Source: Blasia pusilla (Eukaryota > Marchantiophyta > Marchantiopsida > Blasiales). From it: a stretch of 64,000 nt of DNA. Under the pieces are notes generated by a model that searched no databases, was not told where the DNA came from, and saw only the letters and a list, made by a program, of their open reading frames with translations. Position 1 is the stretch's first letter. Each line of letters opens with the position of its first letter. Location: positions 18,042,001-18,106,000 of the forward strand of contig CM114274.1 of assembly GCA_050084515.1 (NCBI GenBank), in the 5' to 3' direction. A program made the translations under genes and the position numbers. Below are positions 10,022 through 20,753 of the stretch, one piece after another.

Positions 10022-11769
10022 GTAGGATTGCGAAGGCAAGTCTCATCGGACTTCTGAGTTGGTCTTGGGGTTGACCGTAGGATGCGGGGTATTCGAGTTG
10101 AAGGAGAATTTCACTGTGTGCAAAATGGATGGCATTGATGGAGTCTTGGGGAATACATTCCTAGATGCATATGAGGTGGAGTTAAGATGTAGACCCTTGA
10201 GGTTGAGCGTCTTGCTAAAGGCAAACGGTTGCAGGTGCGGTTGGTCCGTGAGGTTCCGGCAAAAAAGGAGTTAGTGAACTCGATTACGAGGAGAAGCATG
10301 ACCGAGTTGGAGAATGGGTTTCTCTGCTTGTTGAGACAAGTGGAGGAGGCTACAAGCAAAATACGTAGAGATCATGACACTGCTTCAAGGGGAATCCCAA
10401 AACCACTCCAAGAAGTGGTCAAGGAGTTTGAGGATGTCTTGACAAATGAGCTTCCGACTGAGTTGCCGCCACATAGAGCCGTCGACCATAAGATAGAGAT
10501 CAGACTTGGTTCCCAACCACCTTCAAAAGCACCATATAGGTTGAATCAGGAGGAACTTCTTGAGTTGAAAAGGCAGTTAAGTGAGCTCTTGGAAAAGGGT
10601 TACATTAGGACTAGCAAGTCATCTTATGGAGCACTAGTTCTTTTTGTGAAGAAGAAGGATGGAAAGATGAGGCTATGTGTTGATTACCGTGCGCTGAATA
10701 AAGTGACGGTTCGGAACAATTATCCTCTTCCAAGGATAGATGATCTCTTTGATAGGCTGGCAGGCGCAAGATATTTCAGTAGGATTGACTTGAAGTCAGG
10801 ATATTACCAGATCCGGATTGCCGAGGCAGATGTGGAGAAGACTGCGTGTAGGACAAGATATGATTCCTTTAAGTTTGTAGTGATGCCTTTCGGTCTGTGT
10901 AATGCACCTCCGATGTTCATCATCTTGATGAACTTCATTTTTCACAAGGAAATGGATGAGTATGTTATTAACTATATTGATGACATACTTATCTATTCGA
11001 AGTCCCTAGAGGAGCACGTTCGACATGTGAGAGCGGTTTTGTCAAAGCTAAAGGCGAATCAGCTGTATGCGAATGTAGAGAAGAGTGAATTCGGGTTGAG
11101 CAAGATCAAATTCTTGGGTCACGTGGTTAGCGTAGATGGCATCAGTCCGGACATGGAGAAGGTGAAAGCGATTGTCGAGTGGGAACCCCCATCCACCGTA
11201 AAGGGGATGAGGAGGTTCATAGGTGCGGTGCAGTTCTATCGCACTTATGTGAAAAACTTTTTGGGAATTGTGAGACCTCTCACGGATTGGACAGCAAAGT
11301 TTGCCAACACGACTTGGACCCAGAAAGTTAATGAGGCATTCAGCCAAGTGAAGCAGATTCTATGGCAGGAACCAGTATTGAAGCTTCCGAAGTTTGACAA
11401 AACTTTCGAAGTGCATACCAATGCTAGTGATTTTGCGGTTGCAGGAATGTTGGTGCAAGAAGGGAGACCTGTAGCATACGAGAGCTAGAAGCTTAGCGAT
11501 ACTGAAAGGAGATGGCCCACTCACGAGAAAGAGTTGTTCGCGGTGGTCCATTTCTTGAGGAAGTGGCGGCATTATTTAGGGCTCCACAAGACTCGAGTAT
11601 TCACCGATAATATATCACTCAAGTATTTTGAGACCCAGGATTGAGTGACACCGAAACAACTGCGATGGCATGATACCTTGGCGCTGATGGAAGTTGAGTT
11701 GATTCACAAGCCAGGTAAAGATAATGTGATTCCAGATGCGTTGAGTCGCAAGGAGGAACACATGCCATC
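10022..11769 (+). pseudogene. Protease end, reverse transcriptase and RNase H of Chromovirus-1
   Basis: The longest open part (10229-11488) contains a complete RT domain. It has finger motif [20 protein letters not shown], first aspartate in RIDLKSGYYQI, the [10 protein letters not shown] loop and the catalytic YINYIDDILIYS-type site at about residues 249-252 of that frame. RNase H begins at FDKTFEVHTNASDFAVAG, where the usual catalytic Asp is Asn. It continues after a CAG-to-TAG stop at 11487 with THEKELFAVVHFLRKWRHYL and FTDNISLKYF. A second stop at 11642 replaces Trp. The polypeptide would be truncated in RNase H. It is part of the former single gag-pol frame. Confidence 0.85.
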
Positions 11770-12771
11770 TTGAGAGCAATGTTCCCTAAAGAAACTGACG
11801 TGGAAAGAAGGATTCGTGAAGGATATATGAAGGACGCTCCCGTAAGGGAGTACCTGGGGAAGTTGAAGCAAGGTGAGAAGGTGGCCAACATAAGTTTGAG
11901 GCACGGTTTACTTAGGTTCAAGCACAGTAGGATCTATGTGGGGCAAGGCAGGATGCGAACCAAAGTGTTAGCGGAGTGTCAGGACGGACCCTTGGCAGGA
12001 CATAAAGGAGAGAAATCTACGCTGGCTGTTCTGTCAAAGCGTTTTTTTTGGCCCAACATGAAAGAGGATGTTGCTCAATATGTGAAGACCTGTGTGACCT
12101 GCCAAGCAAACAGAGTTTCTTATGATAAGAAACAAGGCTTGTTGCATCCCTTGCCGATCCTAGAAGGACCCTTGCAAAGTGTGAGTATGGATTTCATCAC
12201 GAGTCTTCCGGAATCTGAGGGATACAACGCTATACTTGTGATTGTTGATCGGTTTAGCAAGTTGGCAAGATTCATGCCGACAGTGGATTCCGCAACGGCT
12301 TATATGACGTCGCAACTATTTCTGGATAACTAGTGGTGTGCTCACGGTTTGCCGAGGAGCATTGTTTCAAATCAGGATCCAAAGTTTACTAGTGCTTCCT
12401 TGAAGCACTTGTTCAGGAGGTTTAAGACCAAGCTGAGTTTGAGTACGGCTTTCTACCCACAAACGGATGGACAGACTGAAAAGGTAAACTCAATCGTGAA
12501 TCAATACATAAGGAATTATGTCAGTGCTGATCAACGAGATTGGGTCAAGTGGCTGAGCATGGTGGAGTACTACTACAACTCGAGCAAGCATTCTGCAACT
12601 GGAGAATCTCCGTTTCTCATGGAGAATGGACGAGAAGCAAAAGGGCCTCTTGACCTAGCCCTTTCGAAGGGTACTACATTGGTACAAACACGACAAGCGA
12701 TGGCAGAAGGTTTGTTGGTAGAAATGCGAGAACGGGAAGAGCGAGCAAGGAGAAGTCTTGCAAAGGCTTAA
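11770..12771 (+). pseudogene. Integrase of Chromovirus-1
   Basis: The N-terminal zinc-binding region is recognisable (GHKGEKSTLAVLSKRFFWP, CVTCQAN), although the first His is Gln. The DDE core has the first Asp in VSMDFITSLPES and the Glu in GQTEKVNSIV. The second Asp motif, normally SDRDPRF, reads SNQDPKF, so the expected catalytic Asp is Asn. A stop at 12331 divides the core. The enzyme is therefore dead on two counts. The order and spacing fit plant chromoviruses. Confidence 0.85.
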
Positions 12772-13260
12772 ATGAGGTACGTTAAGCATGCTAACAAGAG
12801 TCGGCGCCAAGTACGATTCCAAGTTGGAGAGCAAGTGTGGTTGAGGGTGAAGAAATCTCACTCTTCTGAAAGAGTTTTCTGCGAAGCTGTCTGCCAAGTA
12901 TGTTGGACCGTATGTGATTGTGGCAAACCCGTTTGAGGATGTGTATACATTGGGGTTGCCAGACAAGTTCAAGATTCACCCGACCTTTCATGTGTCATTG
13001 TTGAAGAAATATCTTCAAGATAATGGACGTTCCGAGCGGAGACAGGTGGTGAGACTGCACTCGGTAATCATAAATGAAGAGTTGGAGTTTGAGGTGGAGA
13101 CCATCTTACGTTCGAGGCGTCGGGCCAACAAGTACGAATACTTGGTTAAATGGAAGGGCTACCATGTGAAGGAGGCGACTTAAATTGCGGAGGCGGATTT
13201 GGAACACGCGCAAGAGTTGTTGCGAGACTTCAAGCGAACGCAAGCGAAGCACATACGTTA
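12772..13260 (+). pseudogene. Integrase C-terminus with chromodomain, Chromovirus-1
   Basis: After a stop and a frameshift in the linker, the frame from about 12914 encodes the integrase tail (HPTFHVSLLKKY) and then a chromodomain with RANKYEYLVKWKGYHVKEAT, containing the aromatic residues of the methyl-lysine cage region. The conserved Trp after EAT is a TAA, which needs two G-to-A changes from TGG. The reading then continues as IAEADLEHAQELL to about 13258. Chromodomains target integration to histone-methylated chromatin and define the chromovirus lineage. Confidence 0.85.
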
Positions 13261-13950
13261 GTACGAGGAGAAGCTAGAGACATGACTTGTACCCATTGGA
13301 ATCTTGGGCCGAAGGCCGTTGTAACTAGAATATGCGAGTGTTGCAATAAAGGAGTGTATGGATTTGGAGATTCGATGCCAGAGTTGATTGCAATTTGTAT
13401 GTGGTTGTGCATGGCTATGAGTCGTTCATCATAGGCTTAGGATGTAAGTCAAGAGGACAGACAAGGAGTAATTGAGGTGAGAGCTCGTTTGTGGATAAGC
13501 ACCTAGAACATGATCTCGTGTTGGATTACACTCGGGCTCGCCCTAGCGTTGGCGGGGCAGATGAATCTGTCTTGGGGCTTGGGGTGATCTTACTTGTAGC
13601 TACATAAGTAAACTTAGTGACGCGCCTAAGTCGAATGCGAGAGCGACCCAATAATAGTATGATTTATAGACGAGGTAAACAGGTGTGATGTTTACAAGAA
13701 TGAGCCAGAAGAGTCTAAGGTTGCACACTTAGTTAGCTTATTTGATAGGTTAGTTCTTTGGAACCAGTCCAGGCTTATCAAAGAGGAGATGCTAATAATT
13801 CTAAGTGGTGCAAAGCGAAAACTATAGACTAAGAGGAATTGCGGGTTAGCCACCAGAATGCAATTCAATGTCAAGGGGTAGGCTGCCCAAGAGACTTGAC
13901 ATAACAAAGGTTTGCGTTCATGGGGGCATCAACCTCTAAAGAGGGTTGAG
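13261..13950 (+). other. Chromovirus-1 3' untranslated region and polypurine tract
   Basis: I see no convincing coding potential. The purine-rich AAAGAGGGTTGAG at 13938-13950 abuts the LTR start TGTCGCGACC and is the likely polypurine tract. Confidence 0.6.
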
Positions 13951-13977
13951 TGTCGCGACCCTCATGACCAAACAAGT
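13951..13977 (+). repeat. Chromovirus-1 3' LTR, first part
   Basis: The first 27 bases of the LTR (TGTCGCGACCCTCATGACC...) end in AAGT, where the Elem-2 insertion begins. The remainder resumes at 30471. Confidence 0.8.
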
Positions 13978-14732
13978 TGTCGTGCGCATACACATCGCTA
14001 CACAATATACATTGCTATCACTAAACACACACACAAACACGCACGATCCCATGCTAACTCATGGCATCCAAACAACGAGACAAGAAGTACCAAAATATCT
14101 CCAATAAAGTAAGATCCAATCTCTCTCTACACAATTGCACACCATAGCTCTCAAAGGTGTGCACTCTCTCTCATGTCAAAGAAAACCCACTCTCCTAATG
14201 AGAGGCTTGGGTTACACTCACAAGGAAAGAGACCATAGCTCCGCCGCCTCATGCCAAGAGGTTCAACAAAGAGAGAATGAGCTCTCAAGCTCTCTCTCCT
14301 TGGGATATATACCCCTCCTCTCTCCCAAGCTCTCTCCATGGTAACCTATTCTCCCAAGTCACCTCTTTGGCTCTTGACCTAATGTAGGAGGTCAAGGGCC
14401 ACTTACCAAAAATAGAAAGTCGATCATATACTCAAAATGGTACTTACCTAAAATATTAAGTTCCTCAATATGGCTCCAAGTGAGCCAAAACGAAAGGGAA
14501 ACCTGCTCTCTCAGGTTTCCCGGGGTCTCAGCAGGTCATCCTCGATCTCCTAGGCCTGTCCTCCACTACTCTTGAAGACGCTCTACTAGATCTCACCGAT
14601 CTATCCTAAAAGACGTGACAACTGTCATGCGCATACACATCGCTATCACTGAACACACACACAAACACGCACGATCCCATGCTAACTCATGGCATCCAAA
14701 CAACAAGACAAGAAGTACCAAAATATCTCCAA
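13978..14732 (-). repeat. Elem-2a 3' terminal block B2-A2-B1
   Basis: B2 (13978-14104), A2 (14105-14620), two bases, then B1 (14623-14732, shortened by a small internal deletion). The junction of A2 and B1, GACGTGACA-AC-TGTCATGCGC, is an inverted meeting of the two element termini. The adjoining GGGGGCGA on the minus strand is the putative polypurine tract. Confidence 0.7.
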
Positions 14733-14918
14733 TCGCCCCCTAGTTGGTGGTTAGGTCCCTCTAACTCTTGATAGCCATCTATCCCTACCTACCATGAGAT
14801 ATATGTCTCGGACGCTAAGAGCAAGAAGGTCGGGTGCTCATGTGGCCCCATCATTAGTCGCCTTCCTGTCATCCATGTTAGAGAAAAATTCGGGATAGAA
14901 ACCTACCTAGTATCTCCT
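14733..14918 (-). other. Elem-2a 3' untranslated region
   Basis: Noncoding sequence between the PHD stop codon and B1, shared with Elem-3 (50824-51004) and partly with Elem-1. No motif is recognised beyond the G-rich tract next to B1. Confidence 0.5.
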
Positions 14919-16160
14919 CTATGTACATCTGGGACACATCCATCGTCCCCAAGGAACTCTAGTGAGAGGTGGCGTCAGACATGCCATATGCCAACCTCTC
15001 GAACAACCATCATAGACTAGCATCGTGACCGCACCACAAGCAGAACCACACAACATATAACGCAAGCCTACAGGAACTACAGCTAAGCTCAGATCCACTG
15101 TACCATCAATGTTAGGAAGGTGACATGGTGCACAATTACGCACATGGTCCTTCCATACCATACCATCGCGTCCCTCCAGTAAGAGAACAACAGATTGCAA
15201 AACGTCACGCACTCTCATGATAGTACGCCCTACAGTCACATCCAACGTCGTCGGTGCCGTTTGCTGCAACTAGACATAATCTCCTTGATGAAACCTCTAG
15301 ATAGTTGGTCGATAACCACCACCCCGAATAGTCGCATACCTCAACGTATCCCGATGTTGCGCAATCATCAAGTTCTCGAACGTCATGGGCATCACTCTCC
15401 AAAATAATTGAGCCCTCTGAGAACATGCTTGCACCCATACATCTGGGTCATCAAGGTCTAGCACCTCACCATCATCTCGACAAATGGCCGCAGGTAAATG
15501 TGGCTCTTGGCCATAAAGTAGCAAGTACGGTGAAAAAGTCGTTAAGGATGCCTGCCTGTTGAATCTGTATCCCATCGCCAACCATGGCCACTGGAGGTCC
15601 CAATCTCCTAGGTGACCTCTCTGCAAGCCATACTTGCATAAACCCCTCTTCACCGTCTGCACAACTCTCTCCGCTAATCCATACACCTCGGGATGATCTC
15701 GCAAAGTCGTGCGGTGGTCGATGAGCACCTGATCACACAAGGCTTGAAACTCGATACCCTGGTCTATCAACACCTCAGTCGGCGCGCCATAATGACTCAG
15801 CACTCTGTCAAGGAAGGCATAAACTACTCCCTCACTTGCTTTGTCAGGCAATGCAACCAACTTGATCCACTTCGAGAAGTGCTCGACCATCACGAACACA
15901 TAACGACTGTGACGCTCCGTCAAAGGCAAAGGTCCAGCAAAATCCAAACTTCATCTATACCCTAAGCCCATGATCGGTAATGGATGCAACCATGGAGTCG
16001 GAGCATTGAACGATGCTCAGACCCGATCACACACCATGCACCTGGCAACAAACTGCTGAATGTCAGTCTGCATGCCTTACCACCAATACTGAATCTGGAG
16101 CAAGTTGTACGTCCGCTTCATCCCAAAGTGGCCCAACTCTTTGTGGGCATGTTGCACTAG
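14919..16160 (-). pseudogene. Integrase with C-terminal PHD finger, Elem-2a
   Basis: In coding order there is an HHCC zinc-binding segment (GHFGMKRTYNLLQ..., CMVCDRV), then the DDE core. The core aspartates are in MDFAGPLPLTERHSRYVFVM and VLIDQGIEFQ, and the Glu is in YGLAERVVQTVKRG. A GPY/F-like tail follows (RRFHQGDYVYLQQTAP in related copies) and then a PHD-type zinc finger ending DGCSRGWHMACLTPPL...CPRC. Two PHD cysteines have become Tyr here (RYMLCG and VYDGC), so the finger is damaged. The intact version is in Elem-3. The integrase inserts the cDNA, and the finger probably reads histone tails and guides integration. Stops and frameshifts make it a pseudogene. Confidence 0.8.
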
Positions 16161-16893
16161 TCATGCTCTCTGCCAAGGATGCGACACTACGCGAACTCTG
16201 CCATCCTCCCAAACCCTCAAAACATGTGTCCCCTCCCAATGGATCCATCTGGCCCGCTGTAGGATCCGATCTCGCTCTCTAGCATCCACGGTGCTCGCAA
16301 CGCTGCCAGTACGAAGGTACTCCAAGACTACTCCATCATCATGAATATCTCTACCACTTGTCGTCTCCTCATTGGCCTCGGGATCCAAGGACTCTCCACT
16401 AGACCTCGCCATCGAAGTCTCCACACTCTGGCTCTCCATAGCCAACATGCCTAAATAGGCTGACGCGTGCCATCCTGGCACCGACTCCTCATCACTCTCT
16501 CCATGCCATCGAGCTCCAGTCGCATCTCGCTGACTCGGGCATGGGTAACGACTCAACCCATCTGCATCCTCGTTGAGCGTCCCAGGTCTATGTACCACCT
16601 GCAAATCATACTCGTGCAACAACAGAGCCCATCTCGCAAGCTTCCCTGTAAGCTTCTCGGACTCCATCAACCACTTCAGTGGTCGATGATCAGTGATGAT
16701 GGTAAAGGGGTTGCCGAATAAGTAACACCTGAAATGCGCGACAGCCCACACTGCAGCCAAGCACTCACCCTCATACGAGCCGATTTCGCCTCAGAGCATT
16801 GTTCGAGCGGCTAGCATAAGCCACCACGAACTCTCTACCCTCATCATCATCTTTGGGTGAGCACCGCCTCCAAGCCCCAACATGCTCCAACTG
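16161..16893 (-). pseudogene. RNase H and linker, Elem-2a
   Basis: The frame includes AAVWAVAHFRCYLFGNPFTI and IITDHRPLKWLMES, the second half of a Ty3/gypsy RNase H, followed by the HRPGTLNEDADGLSR motif that ends this domain in many gypsy elements. A Ser/Glu/Asp-rich linker of about 90 residues leads to the integrase. The N-terminal RNase H Asp region is disrupted by a deletion and frameshift near 16880-16900, where the RT frame ends. RNase H removes template RNA during reverse transcription. Confidence 0.8.
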
Positions 16894-17979
16894 TCAGGTG
16901 CAATCGAAAGGACGCCCGATCGGTCTCCTCAAGATGGGTGTGGATGTCAACCTGTCCTTGAGCAAGTGAAATGCTCGCTCCTGCTCATCCCCCCAGTGCC
17001 ACTCGTGATCCACCTTGGTCAGCAAGGTCAGCGGCTTCGCAATCGAACTGAATCCCTTGACGTATCGTCGATAGAAGTTCACGAATCCCATGAATGCGCA
17101 AACACGGCTCACATCTGTAGGGCGTGGAATGCGTGAGATAGCCTCTTCCTTCGTCTGCTGAATACCAAAGCCCCCTGGGTATATCGTATGACCCAAGTAC
17201 TCAATCTGGTTGTAGAAGAACTTGCACTTGCCCGGATGTTGCTTCAACCCATGTAATTGCAATCGTCGAAACACCTCCTCTAGATGTCGCTCATGCTCCT
17301 CAACCGTGGCGCTAAAGACTACGATGTCATCAATATAACACCTAGCAAAATCCAGACCAGCCAAGATCCTATCCATGACCCTCTGAAACTCAAGCGAGGC
17401 GTTCTTTAACCTAGATGGTAAGAACCACCACTCGTACAAACAATCCTTCCCGTGAAGAGCGATGCCCCAAAATGCCGTCTTCTGCCTGTCTTCCAATCTG
17501 ATAGGCAGGTGATGGTATCCGGCTCGCAAATCCAATGAACTGAAGACCTTTGCGTGACCAATCGCATCAAAGATCTCCTCAGGGGTGGGCATGGCATACC
17601 TATTGGACTTTGTGTGCCGATTGATAGGTCGGTAATCCCCACACATCCGCCTATCCGTCTTGTTGCCATGCACATCCTTCTTGGCGGGCATGACACTGGC
17701 AGATGCATACTCCCCATGCAACATCTCCACTAGTCCTGTTCCGACCAAGTCCTGGGTCCTACTCTGAATCAGAGCCCTCTCCATATCACTGTACCTGTAG
17801 GGTCGTCGGAAGATCGGCATATCACTCGACAACTCAATGCGGATCCCCGGTCCCTTCAGCGTACCCAAATCCTCCATGCTAAACGCAAAGCAACTCCTAT
17901 AACTCCTGAGGAATTGATGTATTCGGCGCCGCTCTCCTCCTGTCAACTTAGGGCCCATGTCTGGCTCCCAAGTCTCCAT
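16894..17979 (-). pseudogene. Reverse transcriptase, Elem-2a
   Basis: This is the only Elem copy with a complete RT palm. In the 361-codon open segment the motifs are MPAKKDVHG and RRMCGDYRPINRHTKSNRYA (finger, residues 97-128), FSSLDLRAGYHHLPI (first Asp at 150), WWFLPSRLKNAS (normally FGLKNAP), and the catalytic CYIDDIVVFSA (YIDD, 215-218). The thumb has YLGHTIYP and FMGFVNFYRRYVKGFS. The frame is in phase with the upstream DNMT frame across an in-frame TAG at 18022-18024. It is lost at the RNase H boundary through a deletion after RPIGRPF. Polymerase residues are present, so inactivation here is mainly downstream. Confidence 0.85.
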
Positions 17980-18015
17980 CGTGACTACATAAGCACTCTC
18001 CAGCGCGGGTATCAG

Positions 18016-18024
18016 TGGTTGCTA
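18016..18024 (-). promoter_or_regulatory. Conserved UAG with CAACCA context (putative stop-codon readthrough)
   Basis: On the minus strand the DNMT frame ends TAG followed by CAACCA, and the RT frame continues in phase. CAACCA fits the CARYYA context known to promote UAG readthrough in tobamovirus replicase genes. The same TAG-CAACCA is present in the other three copies, near 24726, 32208 and 53453. It probably separates Gag-protease-DNMT from the RT-integrase extension. Confidence 0.65.
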
Positions 18025-19370
18025 TGGTGCAACCCCGTCTCGAACAACAACACTCGGCCGCTCTCCTACAACCAACTGCAAACTTTGATCTCCTCCACCT
18101 GCAGTGCCCGAAACCACGCTCGATGTTGTGGCTATCATCTCCTTCCGCATCTTCAAAACATCCCAAGAAGTCCAAGGGTGTCTCTCCCGATCTCCCCTGG
18201 TGCGTAGATCTCCTTGGGTCTCGCCCCCAGCCACTGCCTCCACCGTCTCGGTAGGCATGGGGCTCACCAACGCAACCGCTGTGATATGTCGCGATCTCAT
18301 ACGACGCTGCTCAACCACTCCCAAGCTGAGGATCCATGTCAAGCAGTTCTGGTCCATCGCCTGACCCAAGACATGGCGTCGTGATGCCTCTGACACTGAT
18401 GGTACTGCCGTCACTCCTGTGGGAAATCCCATCGCTCGCTCTCTCTCGTCGGCGTTGGGCTCCACCAACCGCTAAACCTGGTCATCCCAAACCAAGCCAG
18501 GACCGGCCTCCTTGTATGCATAGGAAGCGGGAAAACTCACAAACGTGGGCAAGGCTGCGCGCGGCCTGCCTACCCTGTTGACCACACTCAGCGGTGGTCG
18601 ATCATCGTGCCTCACTGCCTGTGATCGACGACTTGGATCCAGAATGGAATCCACTAACAAAGGGGAGGGGCGCTCCACTCTTGCATACGCCCTCCATATC
18701 ACCGTATGGGGCACCAAGTTGGTCCACCATAGACGTGGGCGATGGGCTCTAGAATCTACACTTGCCGCATCCAAGAACACTGCAGGGCCAATCCAGGCAC
18801 TCACCTCATGAGCACTCGTCACGACCCGTGACCTGGAGTCTCCTAAGATCGGCACATTCTCCAGAATGTAGGCTAGAAAATGGGACTAGTGCTCCTGCAA
18901 CTGCTGTAAGACCCTCAACATCTCCCAAAACAACCTGGACCGAGTGTCAGCCAACCCGCTGCCTCGCCCAGCACTCGATTGGCCCTGACATGGCCAACCG
19001 GAAATGACCAAATCAATGGTCCCTACCCGCTCTAAGTCCTGCGCCCCCAACAACAAAATATCCCTCGATAGGGAACTCGATACCTCGCATTACTACGGCC
19101 TGACGCAGACAATAAGTCGGGAAAACGAGGGCGTAATTGCGCCACATGTCGTAGTGAGACGCGCCTCGCAACATCATCACTCTCCATATACACGTACTGC
19201 TGTACTCGCACTCCTGCCTGCAAAACAGTAGCTAACCCGGTGCTAATCCCTCCAAAGAGATCTAACACTCGAATATCCTCCTCCGGGGTACAGCACACAA
19301 TGGGTGTGGTATCCAAGGGTTTCATCGTAGCACTCCCTCCAACCTCGGGTTCCTCAGACCCGTCACGCTC
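18025..19370 (-). pseudogene. DNMT3-like cytosine-C5 DNA methyltransferase, Elem-2a
   Basis: Motifs are in the standard linear order. SAM-binding motif I is VLDLFGGISTGLA (near 19262). The catalytic loop AGWPCQGQSSAGRGSGL has its Cys codon at 18988-18990. Motif VI is ENVP, motif VIII is SRAHRPRLWWTN, motif IX is ERERAMGFP, and motif X is RRHVLGQAMDQN. A frameshift after motif I (near 19075) and a stop before ENVP break it. C5 methyltransferases transfer a methyl group from SAM to cytosine in DNA through the PCQ cysteine. The HRPRxWWTN segment resembles the HRARYFWGN segment of DNMT3. The order is not permuted, so it is not DRM, and no chromodomain or BAH is seen, so it is not CMT. It sits in frame between protease and RT. 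Confidence 0.8.
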
Positions 19371-20753
19371 TGGTGCAAACGCCTCGCTCCACGTGGTGTG
19401 CACGTGCTCATCTGCCAATCGTTGAAGCTCCTCAATCGAGCCCCACAGCGGCACCTCTCCTCCACGGAATGATGCAGCTACCATAACACTCCTCTCCATA
19501 GAAATGTCAAGAACGAGAGTATCCTCTGCATGGACATGTCCCTCAATCAAATCACTAGGCCAACTGATGGCACTGCTAAATGTTGCTAAGGTCGCCATCT
19601 TTCCTGGCCGTTGCTCGATCACTGCACCTGTGAATCGAACAGGTAATGAGCTCAGGCGCCCATCACTTGACTGCCATCCTGGTCTGTAGGACGCCGACTC
19701 CTCCTAGTAATCCAGGGAAAACCCCATCGGGTATAACAGTGCTCCACCAACCAAGACGTCGTAGGACTCAGCATCAGTCACTATCGCCTTGGCGCGCACC
19801 ACGGACTCATCTGTAGGATGTCCCGGGCGAATCCTCACCACGACCTCATGTCGGGTGATATACTGTGTGGTACTCGCTCCACCCATGGATGTCTGTATCC
19901 GAAATGGACAACATACCACATCAGCTCTCGTCAAGCCCAATCCTCTAAATGACACTTTCCCCAACATCAAGGGTTGCGCTCCTGAATCGGACAAGACGCG
20001 CTGCAGACTAAAAGCTCTACCTCCAGGACTCACCAACTGGAAGACCTCTCCTCGGTTATCGAGCAACACAATACCAGGAGAAGCCATGGCACGCTCTATC
20101 GCGGGTCTAGCGGGCATCTCCGCCATCCTAGCAGCCGCAGCCTGCCATGAATCTGATGTGGACGGCCCGAGCATCCGCTCCAAGGGCACGTCCATCACCT
20201 CCTCTGCAATCACCTCTGAACGTGATGCAGGAACTCCAACTCCGCGCTCACATAGTGAAGCGGCCAGCTGAAAAGCCTCGGTGGGCGTACCCCCCAACGT
20301 CACAACATCAGAAGCAGAAAATAAAGGAGTGCGGTACACAACGGTGGCCGTCCCCAGCAACGTGCTCGACACATGCCCCTCCTGAGCATCAACAATAGGA
20401 GTCGTTGCACTCACTTCTCCCATTGCCCTTCGTGCTTGCACACCAACAACATTACCAACTCTCCTGGAACTTTGATGAGGACCCATCGATGGGGTCCTCA
20501 TCGCTTCGGACAAAGTGAAAGACCGAGGAAGCCTAGTCTGTCTTCTGGCTTCCCCTCGCTGTGGATCCAACTCTGCGGCTGGTCCACGCGTCACAACTGC
20601 GGCGGCCTCCATCTGGGCAACCCCGTACATCCATCCAGGATCCTCCAGATCTCTGGCTGCTCCATATGATGTCGATGCCACAGATCCGGCATCGGATAAC
20701 TTCAATGCCGTAGCGGAAATCTGCTCCTGTAGCTGTTGTATCTTAGCAGCCAT
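19371..20753 (-). pseudogene. Protease region, Elem-2a
   Basis: The frame encodes a roughly 230-residue linker of unknown fold, followed by a retroviral-type aspartic protease. Its active site is LSDSGAQPLMLG, with a later hydrophobic DVLVGGALLYPMGFSLDY segment that fits the second core strand. A TGG-to-TAG stop at 19704 interrupts the frame, which then continues in phase toward the DNMT domain. Protease and DNMT therefore belonged to one polyprotein. The linker (AEEVMDVPLERMLGP and neighbours) is conserved among the four copies, but I do not recognise it. Confidence 0.7.

Noticed and set aside
13978-14620. Ordinary LTR reading of the B2-A2 block
   Set aside because: The matching 5' ends (23868-24383, 29995-30470, 58986-59498, 60221-60703) all lack the B module, so identical LTRs at both ends do not fit. 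A split-repeat description fits better, though it remains to be confirmed.
18025-19370. DRM- or CMT-type plant methyltransferase
   Set aside because: The motif order is linear I to X (DRM is permuted), and no chromodomain or BAH domain accompanies it (expected for CMT). The motif VIII region resembles DNMT3 more closely.
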